Source: JBOGVZ01 sp050692985 (lineage in GTDB: Bacteria; Actinomycetota; UBA4738; CALAEC01). Taken from it: a DNA stretch of 64,000 nt. The notes beneath the pieces were generated by a model. That model made no database searches. It was not told the origin of the DNA and saw only the letters and a program-made list of their open reading frames with translations. Below, piece by piece: positions 1-8,233 of this stretch; positions within the stretch are counted from its first letter, which is position 1; every line of letters begins with the position of its first letter. The DNA is taken from the NCBI GenBank assembly GCA_050692985.1, contig JBOGVZ010000046.1:62001-126000 (forward strand), in the 5' to 3' direction. The translations under genes and the position numbers were made by a program.

Positions 1-1360
1 CGATCGCCGCGGGCACCGCCAGCCGCAGGTAGTCGCGGTCGAACGGCTGGATCCGCACGAAGCGCCACACCAACCCCAGCCGGGCGAACTTCGAGACCGC
101 CATCGTCACCGCCCCGGCCACCGCCGCCCCCTCCATCCCCAGGACCGGGATCAGGACCACGGCCACGGCGATGTCGAGGGCCACGGAACCCGCGTACACC
201 ACCAGGTCCCAGCCCGTCCGCCCCACCATGATCAGCACGAAGCCCACCGCCCCGGTGGCCACGTTCGCCAGCTGGCCCAGGAGCAGGATCAGCAGCGCGG
301 TCCGCCCGGCCTCGAAATCGCTCCCGAACAGCCGGAGCGCCGACCCGGGGGTCACCGCCAGGACGATGAACATCGGAAGCGTGGCCGCCATCGTCCACCG
401 GGTCAGCTGCTTGAACAGGCGGTCGAGCTTTGCCCGCTCCCCCCGGGCGTGGAGGTCGGCCACGAACGGGCTGAACATCAGGCTGACCGCGATGATGAAA
501 AGGAGGATCACCTGGGCGGCGCGGGCCGCCGCCGCGTAGATCCCCACCTCCGCCTGCGTCACGAACGTCGGCACGAACCGGGCCAGCACGAACAGGTCGG
601 TCCAGAACAGGAGCTGGGAGAACAGGGCCGCCGGCGCCCGGGGGGCGCCGTACCGCAGCAGCTCGCCCACCTCGCCGGCCGCCGGAGGCTGGTGGCCGAA
701 GCGGCGGGTCTCCCTGCGCCACAGCCACGCCGCCCAGGCCGTGGCCGCCGCCCACGACACCGCGTACGCCAGCGAGGTCATCCCCACGGTGCGGGCGGCC
801 ACCCACCCCACCAGGATCAGGACCAGCCACAGGAGCGGCTGGCCCACCCAGAACACGTACAGGGTGTGGCGCATGATCTTCAGGCCCCGGGTGGCCCCCA
901 GGTACACCTGCACCAGCGCGGTGAACGGGATGGCCAGGGCGGCGGCCCGGAAGGCGTTGGTGGCCGCGGCGCGGTCGAAGTCGGCGGCGAACGTCCGGGC
1001 CAGCGGCTCCGCCAAGCCGAACACCGCGCCCCCCACCGCCACGCTGGCCACCGCGGCGATCACCGAGGCCCGGGACACCACCGCCCGCACCCGCTCCCTG
1101 GCCCCCTGCCCGACGTCGATGGCCACCCGGCGGACCGCGGCCATGTCCATGCCGAACCGGGAGAAGAACCCCAGGACCAGGGCGCCCTGGGTGGCCAGGG
1201 TGACGATGCCGAACGCCTCGGCTCCCAGCGCCCGGGTGATCAGGACCTGGGTGGCGAACGTGGCCCCGATGGCCACCACCAGCCCGGCTGCGCTCTGGCC
1301 GGTGCCCGCCAGGATCGTGCGCTCGTCCCCGAAGCGCTCGAACGGGAGGACGGACTCCAC
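1..1360 (-). CDS. Polysaccharide/lipid flippase (MATE-like, Wzx/MurJ superfamily), 3' end outside window
   Basis: Reading the minus strand from about 1360 down to 1 gives one open frame rich in hydrophobic helices, ending at the window edge in VSKFARLGLVWRFVRIQPF. The pattern of repeated transmembrane segments with short basic loops fits oligosaccharide flippases of the MOP superfamily, which move lipid-linked sugars across the inner membrane. The gene follows the phosphodiesterase gene on the same strand by about 100 bp, so both may serve surface polysaccharide export. The start is uncertain: no ATG is available, GTG at 1360 is the first usable start and has no Shine-Dalgarno sequence, and the frame stays open upstream to about 1462. 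The C-terminus is missing. The specific substrate cannot be inferred. Confidence 0.72.
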   Translation of the reverse strand, partial: MESVLPFERFGDERTILAGTGQSAAGLVVAIGATFATQVLITRALGAEAFGIVTLATQGALVLGFFSRFGMDMAAVRRVAIDVGQGARERVRAVVSRASVIAAVASVAVGGAVFGLAEPLARTFAADFDRAAATNAFRAAALAIPFTALVQVYLGATRGLKIMRHTLYVFWVGQPLLWLVLILVGWVAARTVGMTSLAYAVSWAAATAWAAWLWRRETRRFGHQPPAAGEVGELLRYGAPRAPAALFSQLLFWTDLFVLARFVPTFVTQAEVGIYAAAARAAQVILLFIIAVSLMFSPFVADLHARGERAKLDRLFKQLTRWTMAATLPMFIVLAVTPGSALRLFGSDFEAGRTALLILLLGQLANVATGAVGFVLIMVGRTGWDLVVYAGSVALDIAVAVVLIPVLGMEGAAVAGAVTMAVSKFARLGLVWRFVRIQPFDRDYLRLAVPAAI

Positions 1361-1460
1361 GGCCGCCCGGAGGGATCGACGCCGGGCCGGGCCGGCCGGA
1401 GGCTGTCCCCGCTCGCTGTCCAGGCCGGGGCGGTCCCGCTCCGGGCGAGCTCCCCCCCCG

Positions 1461-3041
1461 CTACTCGAGGTACCCGAGGCCGCGGAGGTGCTCCTCCACT
1501 TCCAGGGCTTCCTCCGCGTCAAGGTCCCCGCTCTCCGTCTCCACGGCGCCGGCCGGCGCCTCCCCGGGTGCCGCCACCGTGGCCTCGTCCCCGACCAGCC
1601 CGGAGAGGACCTGCCCGTCGTGCTTCACCGAGGCCGGCACGCCCAGGGCCGCCAGGATCGTGGGAGCCATGTCCACCAGCAGGGCGGGCTCGGCGAACGC
1701 GTCCCGCGTGACACGGGGGCCCGCCGCGGCAACCACCCCGTCCATGCGGTGGTCGCCGGACAGCCAGTCGGCGTCCTCCACCGCCTGCCGGGCGTGCGTC
1801 AGGCTGTAGTGGGGCGCCGGCTCCAGCATGATGTCCGGAGCGGTGTCGGTGAACCTCCCGGTGAACACGTCCTCGCGCCGGAGCACCCGGGCCACGGGCT
1901 TCCGGCCGGTGCCGGGGTCCACGAACGAGCCCACCGCCTCCATCACCTTATCGCGCACCTGCTCGAAGTCCCCAGGGTCCACGATCCCCTCCGGCTCGCG
2001 GCCGGCCACGTTGATCGAGATGCCCTCGCCGGTCGAGCGGACCGACGTGTAGGCGATGGTCTTCGCCCAGGTGACGGATTGGGGCAGCGACACCCGCCCG
2101 TGCAGCCCGAGCTTGTCGTAGACCTTGCGGGCCATGGACCGCATCTTGCCCCACTGCATGGGGCCGAACACGGCCCGGCTGGCAGAGAACTGGAGGAACC
2201 CCAGCTTCTCCAGCAGCCGGTCCATGTGGACCGCCCGGGTGCAGGTCTGGAAGCCATGGTCGGAGATGAACAGCACCAGGTCGTCGTCCGTGGCCCGCTC
2301 GAGGATCTGCCCCAGCCCGTCGTCGAGGAGCCGGTACACGTCGCGGATCCTCCCGGCCAGGGGATCCTTCGACAGCGTGGCGTAGTCGGGGCCGTCCGGG
2401 GAGACGTACTTGGCCAGGCAGTGCTGGATCCGGTCGGTGGCCACGTAGATCAGGGCCGCGAACCGCCAGTCGGTGGTGTCGAGCAGGTGAAGGTTGGCCT
2501 TGGTGCGGGCCCTGGTGAACTCCACCGCCTCCTCCAGGAACGGGATCGGCCGGTGGCGGAACGTCGTCCACGACAAGCCGTTGATGGGGAACGGCGCCCC
2601 GGCCTTCTCCATGTCGGCCGCCAGGTCCTCGGGGTGGGTGGCGGAGCGCCACTTCGGCAGCACGCCCCCCGCGACCAGCTTGCCGGCGATCCGCGGGGGC
2701 GGGAACGTCAGGGGGAGGTTCGTCATGACGGTGCCTGCCCCCGCCGCCGTGAGGTCCGACAGGATCGTCTTCTCCTTGATCGAGCCGTACGTCACCGGGA
2801 GCTGCTTCCGCGACCCGGTGGTCTTCTCGAAGATGTCGTACACGCCGTGGTTGGAGGGCTCCACGCCCGTGAGGAACGAGGGCCACGCCGACCACGAGTG
2901 GTTGGGGACCGTGGACTTGAGGATCCCCTTGGCGCCGCGGGATATCAGGGAGGCGAGATTGGGCAGGATCCCGTCCCGGAGCATCGGGTCCAGGATCCGC
3001 CAGTCCGCGCCGTCCCAGCCCACCAGGAGCACCCGTGGCAT
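1461..3041 (-). CDS. Alkaline phosphatase-superfamily phosphodiesterase (type I phosphodiesterase/nucleotide pyrophosphatase fold)
   Basis: A 526-residue protein whose N-terminus MPRVLLVGWDGADW carries the first metal-binding Asp of the alkaline phosphatase superfamily. The region NHSWSAWPSFLTG around residue 60 holds the nucleophile position, and SDHGF near residue 270 gives the later metal-binding Asp-His pair. Family members hydrolyse phosphodiesters or phospho-substituted glycans with two metal ions. No signal peptide or membrane helix is obvious, so it may be cytoplasmic. The start at 3041 is preferred over an upstream in-frame start at 3080 because a TACACT -10 box ends 8 nt before it. 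The flippase gene lies directly downstream, suggesting a role in surface polymer modification, which is an inference. Confidence 0.82.
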   Translation of the reverse strand: MPRVLLVGWDGADWRILDPMLRDGILPNLASLISRGAKGILKSTVPNHSWSAWPSFLTGVEPSNHGVYDIFEKTTGSRKQLPVTYGSIKEKTILSDLTAAGAGTVMTNLPLTFPPPRIAGKLVAGGVLPKWRSATHPEDLAADMEKAGAPFPINGLSWTTFRHRPIPFLEEAVEFTRARTKANLHLLDTTDWRFAALIYVATDRIQHCLAKYVSPDGPDYATLSKDPLAGRIRDVYRLLDDGLGQILERATDDDLVLFISDHGFQTCTRAVHMDRLLEKLGFLQFSASRAVFGPMQWGKMRSMARKVYDKLGLHGRVSLPQSVTWAKTIAYTSVRSTGEGISINVAGREPEGIVDPGDFEQVRDKVMEAVGSFVDPGTGRKPVARVLRREDVFTGRFTDTAPDIMLEPAPHYSLTHARQAVEDADWLSGDHRMDGVVAAAGPRVTRDAFAEPALLVDMAPTILAALGVPASVKHDGQVLSGLVGDEATVAAPGEAPAGAVETESGDLDAEEALEVEEHLRGLGYLE

Positions 3042-3049
3042 GGCCCGGT

Positions 3050-3055
3050 AGTGTA
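3050..3055 (-). promoter_or_regulatory. -10 box of a leaderless promoter (TACACT) for the 3041 phosphodiesterase gene
   Basis: TACACT on the minus strand ends 8 nt before the ATG at 3041, and there is no ribosome binding site. The arrangement matches several other TANNNT-N6-9-start units in this window. It excludes the upstream start at 3080. Confidence 0.45.
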
Positions 3056-3158
3056 GTTGCTCCCCCCGCGGACCAACCACTCGCCCCGGGACCGCCGGTG
3101 CGGTTGCGACCGCCGCCGTGCGAAGATGTGCCGGTGCAGGCAGGAGGCTGGCGGGCGG

Positions 3159-3210
3159 GCGTCGAACCCCTCAAGTAACCCCGGGCCGCAAGCCCGCGTG
3201 CGGCCCGGGG
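3159..3210 (+). promoter_or_regulatory. Conserved hairpin element, copy 1, upstream of the mce operon
   Basis: GCGTCGAA (3159-3166) is followed after 12 nt by a perfect 12-bp stem: CCCCGGGCCGCA at 3179-3190, an 8-nt loop at 3191-3198, and TGCGGCCCGGGG at 3199-3210. The same block occurs once more at 13842-13894 on the minus strand with one difference in the 32-nt hairpin. There is no T-tract after the stem, so it is not a typical terminator. It sits about 115 nt before the GTG of the first mce operon gene, in sense orientation, which suggests a leader RNA structure or a protein-binding palindrome. Its function is unknown. Confidence 0.6.
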
Positions 3211-3325
3211 AGCCCTATCGTTGGGAGCCGAAGAGAGGGGGCGCGGGCGGTCGGGCTGACCGGCACCCGCGGCTACCCTCCGCGAACCCCAGGGGGGCAG
3301 CTGAGTCGAAAGTGAGGACCGACGG

Positions 3326-4366
3326 GTGAAGGCGAACGCCAGGCCGAAGCCCACGCGCAAGCAGACGTCCCGGAAGCCCGCCGGCAAGAAGGCTGCCCGG
3401 AAGCCTCCCCGCCCCCGGGCCGGGGAGTCCTCGCCGTCCCCCCCCGCCCCCGCCCCCGCGCCCGAGAGCCCCAATGGACCGCCCGATGCCCAGATCGGCA
3501 TCGTTGACCTCACGAAGTCCTTCGGCGAGCAGACCGTGTTCGAGGGCGTGACCTGCGACGTCCCCAAGGGCCGGATCACCGTGATGCTGGGGCCGTCGGG
3601 GACCGGCAAGAGCGTGTTCCTCAAGCACCTCGTGGGGCTCCTCAAGCCCGATCGGGGGGAGATCTGGATCGACGGGTTGGACATCCCGGCCCTCAAGGAG
3701 CGACAGCTGTACGAGGTTCGCCGCAAGTTCGGGGTGCTGTTCCAGGATGGAGCGCTGTTCGGGTCGATGAACGTCTACGACAACGTGGCGTTCCCCCTTC
3801 GCGAGCACACCCGCAAGGGGGAGAAGGAGATCCGCCGGATCGTCACCGAGAAGCTGGAGATGGTCGGCCTGCGCGGGGCCGAGAAGAAGCTCCCGGGCGA
3901 GATCTCGGGCGGCATGAAGAAGCGGGCCGGCCTGGCCCGCGCGCTGGTGCTGGACCCCCAGATCGTGCTCTTCGACGAGCCCGACTCCGGCCTCGATCCC
4001 GTCCGGACCGCGTACCTGTCCGAGCTGATCCGCGACCTCAACAGCAAGCTGGGGACCACCATGATGGTGGTCACCCACGACATCGCCACGGCCCGCCGCG
4101 TCTCCGACTACATGGGGATGCTCGTCCGCCGGCACCTGATCCAGTTCGGAACCGCCCAGGAGATGTTCGAGTCCGACATCCCCGAGGTGAAGCAGTTCCT
4201 CTCCGGAGACACCCATGGCCCGATCGGGATGGCCGAGGAGAAGGACGAGGAGCTCAGCGCGAGGTCTTCCTTCGGCTTGAGCGCGGAGGAGACCGAGGAG
4301 ATGGAGCGGCAGGCGGGCGCCCCCGCCGAATCCACCCAGGAGGAGTCCCGCCAGGAGGGGGGATAG
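3326..4366 (+). CDS. ABC transporter ATP-binding protein of the Mce/Mla lipid importer (MceG/Mkl type)
   Basis: A 346-residue ATPase. Residues 1-50 are a Lys/Arg/Pro-rich tail, unusual for the family. The ABC domain follows, with Walker A GPSGTGKS near residue 92, signature ISGGMKKR near 194, Walker B VLFDEPDSGLD near 214 and a switch His in VVTHD near 250. It would energise lipid or sterol import by the two YrbE permeases and six Mce proteins encoded next. In mycobacteria the equivalent ATPase is encoded away from the mce operons. Here it is the first gene of the operon, 4 bp before the permease gene. GTG start with GTGAGGA at 3312-3318. A C-terminal extension rich in Glu/Ser follows the ABC core. 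Confidence 0.93.
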   Translation: MKANARPKPTRKQTSRKPAGKKAARKPPRPRAGESSPSPPAPAPAPESPNGPPDAQIGIVDLTKSFGEQTVFEGVTCDVPKGRITVMLGPSGTGKSVFLKHLVGLLKPDRGEIWIDGLDIPALKERQLYEVRRKFGVLFQDGALFGSMNVYDNVAFPLREHTRKGEKEIRRIVTEKLEMVGLRGAEKKLPGEISGGMKKRAGLARALVLDPQIVLFDEPDSGLDPVRTAYLSELIRDLNSKLGTTMMVVTHDIATARRVSDYMGMLVRRHLIQFGTAQEMFESDIPEVKQFLSGDTHGPIGMAEEKDEELSARSSFGLSAEETEEMERQAGAPAESTQEESRQEGG

Positions 4367-4370
4367 GGTC

Positions 4371-5174
4371 GTGGCCGTTCAGGTAGGACGCCGCCGGCCG
4401 ATCCTGGGCCGCAAGTTCTGGAACTTCGTCGAGGAGACCGGCCGGATGTGGTCGGTGGGCCTGGAGGCCTCCCGGCTGGCCTTCCGCCGGCCGTGGCCAC
4501 TGGGCGAGTTCCTGTCGCAGATGTGGTTCATCACCAAGGTCACCACGGTCCCGGTGATCCTGATCTCGATCCCGTTCGGGATGATCATCTCGCTCCACGT
4601 GGGGTCGTTCCTGACGCAGCTGGGGTCCCAGGCCCACATGGGGGCGGCCATGGTCCTGGCCGTGGTCCGGGAGGAGGCCCCGGTGGCCACGGCGCTGCTC
4701 ATCGCCGGTGCCGCGGGATCTGCCATGTGCGCCGACCTGGGGTCCCGGCGGATCCGCGACGAGATCGACGCCATGGAGGTGCTGGGCATCAACCCCATCC
4801 ACCGGCTGATCATGCCGCGGATCCTGGCGGCCATGATCGTGGCGGTCCTCCTGGACGCGATCGTGTCGGTGGCCGGCATCGGCGGGGGCTGGTTCTTCGC
4901 GGTGGTGGTCCAGAACGGCACCACGTCCAGCTACTTCGCCTCGTTCAACGAGCTGTCCCAGATCGCCGACCTGTGGATGGCGCTGTTCAAGGCGCTGGTG
5001 TTCGGGTTCGTGGGCGGGATGGTCGCCTGCTACAAGGGCTTCTACGCCAAGGGCGGCCCCAAGGGCGTGGGGGACGCGGTCAACCAGGCCGTGGTCATCA
5101 CGTTCCTGATCCTGTTCTTCCTGAACTTCATCCTCACCGCCGTGTACTTCAACCTCGTTCCACAGAAGCTCTGA
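4371..5174 (+). CDS. YrbE/MlaE-family permease of the Mce transporter, first copy
   Basis: A 267-residue integral membrane protein with at least five hydrophobic helices and the MlaE-family core: the SAMCADLGSRRIRDEIDAME segment around residues 120-140 is the conserved cytoplasmic helix that contacts the ATPase. It forms half of the inner-membrane channel for lipids delivered by the Mce proteins. The gene starts with GTG 4 bp after the ATPase stop and is followed after 16 bp by the second permease, so the three are almost certainly cotranscribed. Length is typical of the family. The substrate cannot be predicted from sequence alone. Confidence 0.93.
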   Translation: MAVQVGRRRPILGRKFWNFVEETGRMWSVGLEASRLAFRRPWPLGEFLSQMWFITKVTTVPVILISIPFGMIISLHVGSFLTQLGSQAHMGAAMVLAVVREEAPVATALLIAGAAGSAMCADLGSRRIRDEIDAMEVLGINPIHRLIMPRILAAMIVAVLLDAIVSVAGIGGGWFFAVVVQNGTTSSYFASFNELSQIADLWMALFKALVFGFVGGMVACYKGFYAKGGPKGVGDAVNQAVVITFLILFFLNFILTAVYFNLVPQKL

Positions 5175-5190
5175 GAGGGAGCCGGAGACC

Positions 5191-6024
5191 ATGGCCGTCG
5201 CCGACGCAGCAGCGGACACCAGGATCAGGAGGCCCCCCTCGTACGAGGGGTTCTTCGGCCAGCTGCTGTTCTGGTGGCACGGGATCAAGGCCATGCCCCG
5301 GGCCCTCCACTACCGTCGCCAGATCGCCGCGATCACCGCCGACATCACGATCGGCGTGGGGGCTCTGGTCGTGGGAGCCGGGACGTTCTTCGTCATCTTC
5401 TCGATGGCGTTCTTCACCGGCACCCAGGTCGGCCTGGAGGGGTTCCAGGGGCTGCGGTCGATCGGGGCCGAGGCGTTCACCGGGCTGGTGTCCTCGTGGG
5501 CCAACACCCGGGAGATCACCCCGCTGGTGGCCGGCGTGGCCCTGGCCGCCCAGGTGGGGACGTCGTTCACCGCGGAGATCGGCGCCGCCCGCATCTCCGA
5601 GGAGATCGACGCCCTGGAGACGATGGCCGTCCCCTCCATGGTCTACACGGTGGGGACCAGGATCTGGGCCGCCATCATCACGATCATCCCCCTGTACCTG
5701 GCCGCCCTGTTCGCCTCGTTCATCGCCACCGAAGCCATCGTCACCAAGTTCTTCTCCTTGTCACCGGGGACCTACAGCCACTACTTCCAGCTGTTCCTCC
5801 CCCCCATCGACGTCGTCTACAGCCTGATCAAGGCCGTGATCTTCGCCGTCCTGGTCACGCTGATCCACTGCTACTACGGCTACAACGCCTCGGGCGGGCC
5901 GGCGGGCGTGGGGACGGCCTCCGGCCGGGCCATCCGGGCCTCGATCGTCGTCGTGGTCGTGGTGAACCTGTTCCTGTCGCTGCTGATGTGGGGCGGGAAC
6001 GAGACGGTCCGGATCGCCGGATGA
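5191..6024 (+). CDS. YrbE/MlaE-family permease of the Mce transporter, second copy
   Basis: A 277-residue membrane protein paralogous to its upstream neighbour, with the same ISEEIDALETMAVPS coupling helix and TSFTAEIGAARISE. Mce loci carry two different YrbE permeases that are thought to form a heterodimer. The N-terminal 35 residues are polar. The ATG at 5191 is preceded by GAGGGAGCCGGAG, a reasonable ribosome binding site. Its stop overlaps the start of the first mce gene (ATGA at 6021-6024), indicating translational coupling into the substrate-binding subunits. Confidence 0.93.
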   Translation: MAVADAAADTRIRRPPSYEGFFGQLLFWWHGIKAMPRALHYRRQIAAITADITIGVGALVVGAGTFFVIFSMAFFTGTQVGLEGFQGLRSIGAEAFTGLVSSWANTREITPLVAGVALAAQVGTSFTAEIGAARISEEIDALETMAVPSMVYTVGTRIWAAIITIIPLYLAALFASFIATEAIVTKFFSLSPGTYSHYFQLFLPPIDVVYSLIKAVIFAVLVTLIHCYYGYNASGGPAGVGTASGRAIRASIVVVVVVNLFLSLLMWGGNETVRIAG

Positions 6025-7061
6025 ACGATCCGCTGCTCCGCCGGGTGGCCTCGGTCGTGATCGTCGGCCTGCTGGGGGCCGGCACCTTCTTCGGCATCAA
6101 GGCCCGGTACGGCGCCTACGACGAAGCCTACTTCGTCCGGGTCAACCTCCCCCGGGCCGGCCAGCTCATGCGGGTGGGGGCGGACGTCCGCCAGAACGGC
6201 GTCAACGTGGGCACCGTCGACGACATCCGGCTTGTCGACCGGCACGTCCAGCTCACGCTGCGCATCGAGCCCCGGTACCGCATCCCGGCAGACGCCGAGG
6301 CCGTGGTGGCCCTGAAGACCCTGCTGGGCGACAAGTTCGTCGACCTCCGGACGGACGGCTACAGCGAACCGTTCCTGGCGGATGGGGCCACGATCGGCGG
6401 CCGGGTCGGCGAGGAGCTGGAGGACGTCCTGGTGGAGGGCGTCAGCGTCTTCGAGGCGATCGACGCCGACGACCTGGCCACGATCATCACCGAGCTGGCC
6501 CGGGCGGCCCGGGGCCACGGCGAGGACATCCGCCGCAGCCTGGCGTCCGGGGCCGAGCTGTCCGAGCTGTTCGCCCGCACCACGGACGAGCAGCTGCGGT
6601 CGCTGCGCGATTTCCGGGTGATCTTCGAGACGCTGGACGACCGGGCGTTCGACCTGAACGACCTGGCGGACGCGATCAACGAGGGGGTCCCCGTCTACGC
6701 ATCCCGACGTGCCCAGGAGGACCTGCGACGGGCCCTGGACGCGCTGGTGCCCTTCTCCCACCACTTCGCCGACCTGCTGATCTTCCAGCGGCGGGACTGG
6801 GACCGGCTGATCTCCCGGGGCGACGTGGTCCTCCAGGTCATCGCCGACCGTCCCGACGGCCTGCACGACCTGCTCCACGGCCTGTACCGCTACGTGTTCA
6901 AGCTCGGGGGGACGCCCCCGTTCCTGGAGGACGGGACCGCCGCCGCCCCGTTCGCCAACTTCTTCGGGGGCGAGGACTTCGCGGTCACGCTGGGCAACGT
7001 GTGCACGGCGCTGCCGGCCGAGGTGGCCGCCGACATCCTGGCCTGTCAGGGGGCGCCGTGA
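6021..7061 (+). CDS. Mce family protein, position 1 (MceA-like)
   Basis: A 346-residue protein with a single N-terminal transmembrane segment (about residues 8-25) followed by one MCE domain (about 38-115; VRVNLPRAGQLMRVGADVR, then GVNVGTVDDIRL), then a helical region. Mce proteins form hexameric rings or tubes that carry hydrophobic substrates across the cell envelope. It is the first of six mce genes after two permeases, which is the canonical order. The start ATG overlaps the permease stop by 4 bp and its own stop overlaps the next GTG, so translation is coupled at both ends. Confidence 0.9.
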   Translation: MNDPLLRRVASVVIVGLLGAGTFFGIKARYGAYDEAYFVRVNLPRAGQLMRVGADVRQNGVNVGTVDDIRLVDRHVQLTLRIEPRYRIPADAEAVVALKTLLGDKFVDLRTDGYSEPFLADGATIGGRVGEELEDVLVEGVSVFEAIDADDLATIITELARAARGHGEDIRRSLASGAELSELFARTTDEQLRSLRDFRVIFETLDDRAFDLNDLADAINEGVPVYASRRAQEDLRRALDALVPFSHHFADLLIFQRRDWDRLISRGDVVLQVIADRPDGLHDLLHGLYRYVFKLGGTPPFLEDGTAAAPFANFFGGEDFAVTLGNVCTALPAEVAADILACQGAP

Positions 7062-8233
7062 AGTACCGCTTCTCGCGGGGGACGCTCGTCAAGGTCGTGG
7101 TGTTCACGGTGGCCTCGGCCGTGCTGACCGTGGCCCTGGCCTTCCGCATCGCCAACGTGAGCGTCTCGTCCCTGTTCCGGACCCACAACACCCTGGAGGC
7201 CGAGTTCGAGAACGCCACCGGCGTGTTCGCGGGGGACGCGGTGAAGCTGGCCGGGGTGGACGTGGGCCGGGTCACCGGGACGGAGATCGAGAACGGGCGG
7301 GCCATCGTCACGTTCAAGGTCGACGAGGAAGTCCCGCTCACCACCACGAGCCGGGTGGGCATCCGGTGGCGGAACGTGATCGGGCTGCGGTTCCTGTACG
7401 TCTATCCGGGCGAGGGGGGCCAGCCGCTGGAGAACGGCGACCGGATCCCCATGTCGAGGACCGACTCGGCCGGGGACATCGGAGCGCTGCTGAACCGCCT
7501 GGGACCGATCCTCCAGGCCATCGACCCGGCCAAGGCGAACGCGTTCCTGGACGCCATGAACACCGCCCTGGCCGGCAACGAGGCGGTGGTCCGGGCCCTG
7601 CTGACCCAGGGGGCCGGGCTGGCCGGGGACCTCGGCGACCTCGACGAGGAGATCGAGATCCTGCTCAGCTCCTCCGACCAGATCCTGGGCGCCTACGCCG
7701 GCCAGAACGAGAACATCGGCAGGATCATCGATGACCTCGACGTCCTGGGCGGCGAGCTGGCCGGGATGACCGACACCGTGAACTCACTCGTGGAGAACTT
7801 CGCGGTGGTGCAGGGTGAGCTCAACCGCCTGCTGCGAGAGAATCGATCGGTCATCGATGAGGACGTCCGGTTCCTCGACTCGGTGCTGAGCAACCTGGCC
7901 CGGAACCGGAACCGCCTCAGCCGGACCCTGTGCTCGCTGCCGCCGGGGATCCTCCCCTACGACAAGACCTCGAGCTGGGGGGAGTGGTTCAACGTCCGCA
8001 TCGTCGAGTTCGTGGTCAAGGACGAGGAAGGCGCCATCATCGCCAGCGCCGGGGAGCTCGACGAGCAGCGCGGCGACGAAGGCCCGCCCTCGTTCGACTG
8101 TCCGGGCGGCACACCGGACGTGGTCGACGTGCCGGACGACGCGGACCTGGGCGGGGTCTCCCAGCCGGCCGGAGGGGCGGCACCGGTTGGCCTCCAGGGC
8201 TGGATGAACGGCCTGTTCGGGGAGAGCGCCTGA
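7058..8233 (+). CDS. Mce family protein, position 2 (MceB-like)
   Basis: A 391-residue protein: basic N-terminus MKYRFSRG, transmembrane helix at about residues 9-28, MCE domain at about 40-120 (AEFENATGVFAGDAVKLAGV and IRWRNVIGLRFLYVYPGE), long helical middle rich in Leu/Asn/Asp, and an acidic Pro/Gly tail. It is the second subunit of the Mce assembly. The GTG start at 7058 overlaps the preceding stop by 4 bp (GTGA), and the stop overlaps the next ATG (ATGA). It is expected to be anchored in the cytoplasmic membrane with the MCE domain outside. Confidence 0.9.
   Translation: MKYRFSRGTLVKVVVFTVASAVLTVALAFRIANVSVSSLFRTHNTLEAEFENATGVFAGDAVKLAGVDVGRVTGTEIENGRAIVTFKVDEEVPLTTTSRVGIRWRNVIGLRFLYVYPGEGGQPLENGDRIPMSRTDSAGDIGALLNRLGPILQAIDPAKANAFLDAMNTALAGNEAVVRALLTQGAGLAGDLGDLDEEIEILLSSSDQILGAYAGQNENIGRIIDDLDVLGGELAGMTDTVNSLVENFAVVQGELNRLLRENRSVIDEDVRFLDSVLSNLARNRNRLSRTLCSLPPGILPYDKTSSWGEWFNVRIVEFVVKDEEGAIIASAGELDEQRGDEGPPSFDCPGGTPDVVDVPDDADLGGVSQPAGGAAPVGLQGWMNGLFGESA

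Noticed and set aside
741..3056. 771-codon plus-strand open frame across the phosphodiesterase gene
   Set aside because: It is antisense to a clearly conserved enzyme with metal-binding motifs and its sequence is Arg/His/Gly/Pro-rich without domains, as expected from GC-rich shadow frames.
3159..3210. Known riboswitch class (c-di-GMP, c-di-AMP, SAM) upstream of the mce operon
   Set aside because: I could not match the conserved cores of those classes. The element is better described as an unassigned hairpin with a second copy in the window.
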